This document shows positions 57,564 through 64,000 of a stretch of DNA of 64,000 nt, piece after piece. The DNA lies in the NCBI GenBank assembly GCA_001510575.1, contig LNGK01000005.1, positions 786,466 through 850,465 on the forward strand, in the 5' to 3' direction. A model generated the notes under the pieces. It saw nothing but the letters and a program-made list of their open reading frames with translations, was not told where the DNA came from and made no database searches. This stretch comes from Knoxdaviesia capensis (taxonomy: Eukaryota > Ascomycota > Sordariomycetes > Microascales > Gondwanamycetaceae). A program made the position numbers and the translations under genes. Positions within the stretch are counted from its first letter, which is position 1; each line of letters starts with the position of its first letter.

Positions 57564-59522
57564 TTACGCAATGGTGCCTCTCAAGCCGGTCTTCGAGCCA
57601 ACCTCGCGCGCAGTGACAACGACGCTGAGATCGGCGTTGACGTTGATGGTCACCTCGATCTTGCCGCCCTTCTTGACGCCGCGGATGGCGGCCTCGGCCA
57701 GCGGGGTTCCAATCTTCCACACCTTCTCGCGCACAGGCTCCTCCTCCTCGTCCTCGTCCTCGTCATCCTCGTCGGAGTCCTCGTCGGAGTCCTTGGCATC
57801 CTCGACGGTGGCCGTCTTGCTCGGCTTGGGCTTGGGCTCGGGGACCGTCACTTTGATGTGGGTGTTGCCCTCGGCAATCTTGATCAGCACGTCGCCGCCG
57901 GCAGGGGGGACGGGGAAGTGCACGGTGCGGCGGGCCGGCACGGCGGTCTCGGGGGCGATGATGGGCACAAACAGAGGCGAGCCGTCGTCGTTGGCGGTCA
58001 CCACGCCGATGGCGTTGGCGATGTGCTTGACGGTGGTGACGGCGGGGTGGGTCGACTGCTTGATGTCCTCGACGTCGTAGTCCTGGATCAGCGACGCCTG
58101 CAGCGCGGCACCGCGGGCCTGCAGCTCGGACGGGTTGATGGCGTTGGGGTTGGCCGACGGGGCCAGGATTTCGGTCGACTCGGGGAAGATGTCGGCGAGG
58201 TTCTGGGCAATGCGCGGGGTGTGCGAGGTGCCGCCGGCCAGGATGACCTCGTCGATGTCGAGCACGTCCAGCTCGGCCTTCTTGATGGCGCTCTCGATCA
58301 GGCGGTTGAAGCCGTCAAACACCTTGCGCGCCAGCATCTCGTAGCGTAACCGGTTGATGGTCGAGGCAAAGTCGATGCCGTTGGCCAGGCTCTCGACGCT
58401 GAAGCTGGCGTTGGTGCCCAGGCTGAGGGCCTTCTTGGTGGCCTCGGCCTCCAGCTTGAGCTTGGCCAGGCTGCGCACGTTGGCGCGCGGGTCGACCGAG
58501 TGCTTCTTGGTGAACTCCTTGCTGAAGTGGTCGATCAGGACTTCGTCGAGCTGCACGCCGGCATACTCGTAGTCGTGCACGGCGGCCAAGACGGTGTACA
58601 TGCCGCCACGGGACGCCACAACGGTGACGTCCGACCGGGTGCCGCCGAGATCGGCCACCACAATGATCTTGTCGTGGATCTTCGCGTCGGGCCGGGCATC
58701 GTAGGCGAGAACCGCGGCCACCGGCTCGAGCACCAGCTGCAGCACCTCGACGCCGGTGGCCTCGACGGCCTTGATGAGGGCATCGCGCTGCTTTTGCGAG
58801 AAGTTGGTCGGCACGGTGATGACGGCCGAAGTGACCTTCTTGCCCAGGTAGTCGGAGGCGGAGCCGATCAGGCGGCGGAGGAAACGGGTCGACACCTCGG
58901 AAACAGAAACGACCGACGGGGAAGCACCTTCTTCGGCGCTGTCGAGAACGGTAAACGACACGGTCTCGCCGGTCTGTTCGGGGTGGGCGGAAGCGTGGCA
59001 GTGGGTCGGGTCGACGGTGGAGAAGCTGGAGGAAACAAAAGGACGCCTAGTTAGACATAAGTCATCTCGCAGGTCAGAGACCTGCATCCCATGACAAGAA
59101 TCCGGGAAGTGTGACTTACTCTCGGCCGAGGAAATCCTTGAAGAAGGCAATCGTGTTCTTGGGGTTCCGGACCAGGAAGGTCTTGGCCTGTTGACCGTAG
59201 TATTCTTCGCCGTCAACGTACGAGAGAACCGAGGGGATCTGGCGGTCTAGAAATTGAAGGAAGAAGCGGCAGGCACAGAGTTAGTAAATGGGTTCCTTAT
59301 CGGTCTTCGGCAATCATATATCCCGAATCCTCTTCCGTATATTCCCCGGTCTCCTCCCCCGCCGCCGATTGTAGCCGTCCAAGCAAGCTTACCTCCGTCC
59401 TCGTTCGCAATGACCTCAGCACGGTCGTCAACGGTCACGGCAATCGAGGCATTCGAGTTGCCGAAAGTGATGCCAATGGCAACACGCTCGCCGGGCTCGG
59501 CGCCAATCTTGGATTCAGACAT
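57564..59522 (-). CDS. ssz1: SSZ1, Hsp70-like subunit of the ribosome-associated complex
   Basis: Three exons on the minus strand, 59522-59393, 59246-59120 and 59025-57564, give about 572 residues. The ATPase-like domain shows VAIGITFGNSNASIAV where true Hsp70s have IGIDLGTTNS, and VVADLGGTRSDVTVVASRGG where they have DLGGGTFDVS; also VTSAVITVPTNFSQKQRDAL and EVILAGGTSHTPRIAQNL. The altered phosphate-binding loops fit SSZ1, which binds but does not hydrolyse ATP. The C-terminal domain is short, with no full lid, and contains an acidic Asp/Glu run at about residues 496-517. SSZ1 pairs with zuotin (RAC) at the ribosome exit tunnel to stimulate SSB. Introns are GT-AG and keep frame. An AACCCTAACG telobox lies 520 bases upstream. 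Confidence 0.93.
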
Positions 59523-60090
59523 TTGGAGAGGATCTGACGAGATGAATGAGGAAAAAGGTGTGAAGGAGGGGCAGAAGAGAGAAAAAAAAACAGATGCAGG
59601 AAGAGAGATAGGAAATAGAAAGGACGAGATTAGGTATCGCCAGTAGTTCCCAAAAAATAAACAGAAAAAAAAGCGCGTTCAATGTTATTTTCCTCTGGGA
59701 AAAGAAAACACTAACAATAGAAAAAGATACAACACGTTCTTCTTTGCCGTATGAATTTTCGTGATCTCTTTTTTGGAGATCTCGAAATGTTTGGTGGGGC
59801 TGTATAGAAAAAATTGTGAATAGCAAAGAAAAGAAAAAGAAAAAACAGGCCTGGAGCTTTCACCGCCTAGATTTTTCTGCCATAAAAGCTGTGAGTGTCC
59901 TGAGACATTTCGAACTTACTTGCAGGTGTCGCCAGCTGGCAGCCACTGGCAGTACAATGCTGATCACCTATAAAAGCGTCAAGTATGGTCAGCACATTAA
60001 TAGAGAACTCCCACCATCATGGGTAAATGCTTACACCGAACCCTAACGAATGCCCCTGTTTGCTACGATCTCTCGCCGTGAGCTTGGCAC
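59523..60090. other. Upstream region of SSZ1
   Basis: Spacer with A/T-rich and purine-rich stretches (59580-59680, 59815-59850) and a telobox-like AACCCTAACG at 60039-60048. It probably holds the SSZ1 promoter and leader. No gene seen. Confidence 0.55.
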
Positions 60091-61480
60091 TTGGAGACGA
60101 CATGCTTTCACAATTGCTTGGCGGTAGAGTTGACGAAAACCTTCTACTACATCGACGTCTATCGCCTATGCTCTCTGCAGCACCCGCCGGCCTTGGCCGC
60201 ACATTCGGGCTCTCTGGCTGTGCCTTATACCAGCCTCTCGTTCTTAGAAGCCGCATGGGTTGGCGCTCGACCCAGACTCCGTCGGCCGGAGATCCGGGCC
60301 GCCGTGATGGCTTCTAAGCGCGCTTCTTGTCCTCACGGCGGTTGCCTGATGGAGACTTGCTCTAGGTCCACTACGAGTACATCGCTTCCCAAACTCTCCA
60401 CGCGAGCGGATTTCGGCGGCCAAGTCGGTACGGCAAAATTGACACGGCGATCGAGATGGCCGCTTCCCACCTCGCTTTCCACGCGCTACATCCCAGTGGC
60501 TGCACAGACGTGGACGTCTTGCACTCGTAGCTGTGTCCGAGCGGACGCCGACCACGGGTCAGTCACGTTCGGCACAGCGATGAAGCGAGATAATCTCCAG
60601 GCGTCACCCACACGCCCACACCCACACACACACACTCTCTCTCGCTCGCTCGCTCGCTCTGTCTCCCAGAAGAACCGGCAGCCGATTACCCGGCCGAGAC
60701 GGTCGACGTGTAAACACACCACGGGGGCCGATCAAAGTCCGGAAGGGCTTCAAGGGGGGGCCAATGTGCCTTGTGACTGTTGGAAACAACAGACAAGCAC
60801 AGCGGGATCAAGAGTGTCGATATGTAACTACCTCGAGTGTGTCTGTTGATGGAGACTTGTTGGACTTGCGGGCTTCCCCTCTGCGGCCGCAAGCATCGTA
60901 GTTCTCGCAGTACACATGGGCCTCACAATGGCCCTGCCTTACCAGGAACAAGATGAGAGAGAGATCNGGGGGGGGGGCACAATTCAGGGCTGGTCGACGC
61001 CAGAGAGTGTGTGTGGCACCGCCGTATAGCACGAGCGTGCAAGTGAGTCTAGGCTGCGGCCGCATAAGGCGCCATGGCGGCTATAGCTGGGACTATTATC
61101 GACCCAGTCGTAATGTTATTGGGGATTCGTGTGATGTGCAATTTGGAAGCTTGTAAGAGTTCTCCGGCCTGTCCCCCGGTGTGTCCCTGATCCCAGGAGG
61201 AAAGAAGACGACGAGAAGGACCTGAAGAACTTCCGTATCTTTCTTCTTCAGTTTCTTTGCCGGGTCTCTCCACTCTTGCCGTGGTGGACTTTCTGCAGGG
61301 CTTTTGTCTAACCAGGGCTGCCCAGCTCCTTTGTGCGCACCATGGATGTCCATAGTGGTAGTGTGGGAGTGGTAGACTATGATCCCTGGGCTGTATCTTT
61401 TGGGTGGTATTGAAGAGCGATCACCAAGCCGTACCCACCCGTAATGACCACAGATTTGTCATGGCACATCGAGAAGAGAC
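60091..61480. other. GC-rich, coding-like but unreadable stretch
   Basis: Segments of this stretch have the GC-rich triplet texture of coding DNA, for example a plus-strand run through YGKIDTAIEMAASHLAFHAL near 60424-60485, but no frame stays open with sensible content, and I recognise no family. CA/CT/CG-type microsatellites at 60609-60660 and an ambiguous base beside a G-run (60967) break it up. It may be decayed gene sequence continuous with the two broken genes downstream. Confidence 0.35.
60609..60660. repeat. Compound (CA)n/(CT)n/(CTCG)n microsatellite
   Basis: CACCCACACA-type units run into CTCTCT and then four or so copies of CTCG/GCTC. Non-coding or decayed context. Confidence 0.85.
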
Positions 61481-62430
61481 AACAAAAGTCTGGGTGGCTG
61501 GATATGCGGCGGCGACTGCCAGCCGGTGCAGGGCAAGACCGCGGCCGACAAGTGGGACAATGTGCAGGTAGACAATGCCGTTAAAGCGCTTGTCTCGTGG
61601 TACCGCATCGTGGCGCGCAACAGCCTGCGCCCGGAGTTCGGCGAGCAGCTGAAGCTCATGCCGGTGGCCATCGGCGCCCTCTTCGGCGGCATCGACGCGT
61701 CCAAGAGCAACGCGCTGCGGGCGCCCACCGGCTACACGTGCGAGCTGCTCGGCCACGGCTGCTTAGCCCCCCCGGTCGAGTGCGGCACCACTGACGACAC
61801 GGCGCTCGACGTCGGTGCTGACCGCCATGCACCACCTGTCCAAGTACTACAGCACCATCTGGGACGCCATCGCCTCCGCTAACAGCCACCTGGGTGACGC
61901 GCTACAAGAGCATCGTACAGGAGTTCATAGCCGAGGACGACGAAAGACCTCGCCCTCAAGATCTTCCAGGGCATCGCCGACTTCAACGGCTTCAACTCTG
62001 CTGGTTGTGCTTTTGTGTGTTCCCAGTTGCCAACAAAATACCAACCTCCCGGCTGCAGCATCGAGAAGGATATCGAGCAGGCCCAACAAGCTGGAGAACG
62101 CCGCTGACGTCCTGGTCAACAGCATAAAGAGGACGGCTGCGACAAGAAGTTGCGCTACCTACTAATCGACAACTACGACTACGCCCAGTGGGCGCTGTAG
62201 CGCACGATGATGGGCGGCCTCTTCGCTGCGAACTCCATCGCCGATGCCGGCGTCAGCACCGAGAACATGCGCGACACCTTCGTCAAGACCATCACGGCGT
62301 GCAGACGCCCGACCTGTTCCAGATCCCCATCTGCGAGCCCGACATCATGATGATGATTCCGGAGGCATGGGGTGCGCACTGGTATATCAAAGCCACAAAA
62401 GCGACTTCCACATAAACTCATGTTGCATCT
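61481..62430 (+). pseudogene. Decayed gene, family unrecognised
   Basis: Protein-like sequence with GC-rich third positions continues along this strand but jumps frame several times. Readable pieces include TAADKWDNVQVDNAVKALVS and FGEQLKLMPVAIGALFGGID (61535-61690), LTAMHHLSKYYSTIWDAIAS (about 61815-61880), RYKSIVQEFIAEDD (61900-61945), KIFQGIADFNGFNSAG (61958-62010) and MMGGLFAANSIADAGVSTEN, then DLFQIPICEPDIMMMIPEAW after a further one-base frame change near 62301. At least one stop (TAG at 62198-62200) interrupts an otherwise sensible frame. Introns may explain some jumps but not all. No start, signal peptide or known domain can be assigned. Upstream limit is uncertain. Confidence 0.5.
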
Positions 62431-62511
62431 GACTTGATTGGGAGAAAGAAAACTCATCCAGATCAAATCTCAAATCTGCTTTCGACGTGTCAGGCCGTTG
62501 TGCGCCGTGCT

Positions 62512-62981
62512 TTAGAACATCAACTCCGCCCGACTTAGCCCCACGGCAGCCCTATCGGCGGGGAAGCTGGCAAGCTCGAAGAATGTCGGGTGGTGGTGGC
62601 CTTCACGCCGCAGGTCGCGCTGGTTGTCGATCCACTACCAACGCAGGTTCGGGTCCATGTGGCCCAGCGCCCAGTGTCCGCAGACAGTCTGTGGCTGGTG
62701 CTGTACAAGCGGGTTAGTGTCGCCAACAACGAAGATCTAGTGCATGACCGTGATCGACCCGTCGTCGGAGACGTCAGCAGCTCAACCGGATACGATGGCC
62801 GCTGGGCCCGCACGGCCGGGGCGGCTTTGCCCGGGGCGCCCGGCGACGCCGCTGCAGACTGTCGGTGCGTCTTCTCTGCCCGCGCAAGCCGGCGCTGCAG
62901 CGGCTCCAGCTGCTGTGTCCGGAACGCGTCCACCTGCCCCGCGACCTCGGCGTGGGTGAGCTCGGCTGTAGGTCGATCCAT
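62512..62981 (-). pseudogene. Decayed gene with three in-frame stops, family unrecognised
   Basis: On the minus strand an ATG at 62981 opens a GC-rich frame (MDRPTAELTHAEVAGQVDAF...) of about 60 sensible codons. The sensible reading then moves to another frame around 62800 and continues through VGDTNPLVQHQPQTVCGHWA, LGHMDPNLRW and REGHHHPTFFELASFPADR to a TAA at 62512-62514. Within that second frame lie TGA at 62782-62784, TAG at 62737-62739 and TAG at 62635-62637. Each is one C-to-T change from a sense codon (CGA or CAG). I recognise no family. It converges on the broken plus-strand gene. Confidence 0.45.
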
Positions 62982-63684
62982 GGCTCTCTCGAGAGAGGGA
63001 GGTCAGCCGCTGTGGGTCCCGCGTGAATTTGCGCCTTCTGGGGCGATTTGAAGTGTCACGATATCACTTCTGGTCGAAAATGAGCGGGTGAGTCTGTGGT
63101 TTGCTTGGGGAGGAGACTCTCGAATCTCGGTAGAAAGATGGCACGCAGCGTGGAGATCACACTGCTCATGTGCACAAAGGCGAGAATAGAGAACCGTGAC
63201 ATAGCGAGAAATCAGAAGACTAGATATGCGGGGTTCGACGATTGTTACATGAATTGAAGTTGTTCATAGTACGTACTGACAAGTTGTGCTAGCAAACAGC
63301 TCCAGCCTCAACCGCCCATTATACCTAACCCACAAAACCCTTATCGATAAGGGCCCACCTTTTCCACCCCGAAAGTTTGCAGTTTTTCCTGTCAGTCTGT
63401 TATCTCAATACAAGTTCGCCAGAACCCTTCATCCCCGATCGAATTGCAACACCCAGTTGCTATTCGTTTACAGACATACGAACCTATTTCCGAGCCGCCA
63501 ACCAACCAGCCATCATACCCGGAACTCGCGAACCCCCCGATCCGAACTCGATCACCCCGCGCTCACCGCCTCCGCGCCCACGGCGCCGCCATCCCGAGAG
63601 TCGTCCCACCGTCGCAACAACATCTCTGCCGTCTCCTCCTCCGCCGCCGGTCGAATCATTCCATATTCTCCAATCCCTCTCACC
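62982..63684. other. Upstream region of RRP40
   Basis: About 700 bases between the broken minus-strand gene and RRP40. The last 200 bases are C-rich and probably leader. No clear TATA box and no gene seen. Confidence 0.55.
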
Positions 63685-63902
63685 ATGGCGGCCCCCCGCG
63701 CCGTCGTCCTCCCCGGCGACGAGGTGCCGTCCGCCGTCATCCCCTCCAACCTTAAACAGCCGCTGCGCCTCGGCCCCGGCGTGCGCCACGACCCCGTCGC
63801 CGATAGCCTCGTCGCCACCATGCCCGGCGCTATGCTCGCCGACCGGCGGAAACGGCTGTTGTGGGTGGAGTCCGGCTCCGGCCGAGTATGTTCCATTCTC
63901 CG

Positions 63903-63936
<34 letters not shown>

Positions 63937-64000
63937 GTGTGTGTGTGCGTCTTCACGCCATCCTCTTTCCCCTTCTACACCAGCCCCAAACACACACACA
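63685..64000 (+). CDS. rrp40: Exosome cap subunit RRP40, first exon only (runs off the window)
   Basis: The first exon, 63685-63885, encodes 67 residues, starting in a CACCATGG context. It reads AVVLPGDEVPSAVIPS, QPLRLGPGVRHDP, then SLVATMPGAMLADRRKRLLWVESGSGR, which matches the N-terminal domain of RRP40/EXOSC3 (LPGD start, LGPGLR block, then a basic strand before VESxSGRY). A GTATGT donor begins the first intron at 63886; the rest of the gene is outside the window. RRP40 is an S1/KH-domain cap protein of the RNA exosome that helps guide RNA to RRP44 and RRP6 in 3' to 5' decay and rRNA processing. The first intron carries a CT/GT microsatellite. Confidence 0.88.
63904..63948. repeat. (CT)n/(GT)n microsatellite in RRP40 intron 1
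   Basis: About 15 CT units with one interruption, followed by GT units, inside the first intron of RRP40, about 20 bases after the donor. Confidence 0.9.

Noticed and set aside
60091..60849. 252-codon plus-strand frame after SSZ1
   Set aside because: It runs through microsatellite sequence and loses sensible content; reported only as a coding-like stretch.

Overview
The window is nuclear DNA of a filamentous ascomycete (Pezizomycotina, most likely a Sordariomycete; species not determinable by reading). The evidence is short GT-AG introns with CTAAC-type branch sites, third-position GC-rich coding regions between mixed-composition spacers, and a gene set typical of this group: RID DNA methyltransferase, CRY-DASH, a fungal annexin, WASP/Las17, an RBR ligase, POP1, SSZ1, eIF1A and RRP40. 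Two ambiguous bases (56146 and 60967), both beside C or G homopolymers, mark it as draft sequence.

Layout. 1-16.1 kb: a gene-poor block with no believable coding frame, only microsatellites and low-complexity tracts. 16.46-19.39 kb (+): divergent annexin with a long disordered N-terminus, convergent with CRY-DASH at 19.78-23.46 kb (-), whose photolyase domain carries a Gly/Gln/His/Pro-rich tail of about 550 residues. 23.5-27.86 kb: spacer with purine tracts and a tRNA-like relic. 27.86-30.67 kb (-): UPF1-like SF1 helicase, facing the eight-exon eIF1A gene (33.48-34.86 kb, +). 36.19-38.38 kb (-): Las17/WASP. 39.58-39.88 kb (-): a 71-residue protein of unknown function, head to head with RID (41.20-43.88 kb, +). 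43.9-48.6 kb: spacer ending in a long pyrimidine-rich leader of the RBR E3 ligase (48.59-50.85 kb, +), which converges on POP1 (51.40-54.33 kb, -). POP1 shares a 0.6 kb divergent promoter region with an NT-C2 domain gene (54.94-57.03 kb, +), which converges on SSZ1 (57.56-59.52 kb, -). 60-63 kb: decayed coding DNA, with one broken frame on each strand. 63.69 kb to the edge (+): first exon of RRP40.

The genes form no biosynthetic cluster. Five serve translation or RNA metabolism: eIF1A at the 40S subunit, SSZ1 on nascent chains, POP1 in RNase P/MRP, RRP40 in the exosome and probably the helicase. Telomere-repeat-like (AACCCTAAC) sites lie upstream of several genes. RID implies, at least by ancestry, capacity for repeat-induced point mutation, and the stop codons in the decayed block at 62.5-62.8 kb fit C-to-T change.

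Exon boundaries were set by reading splice sites and keeping frame; none is checked by transcript data. Transcript ends, 5' UTR introns and non-coding RNAs cannot be fixed from sequence alone.
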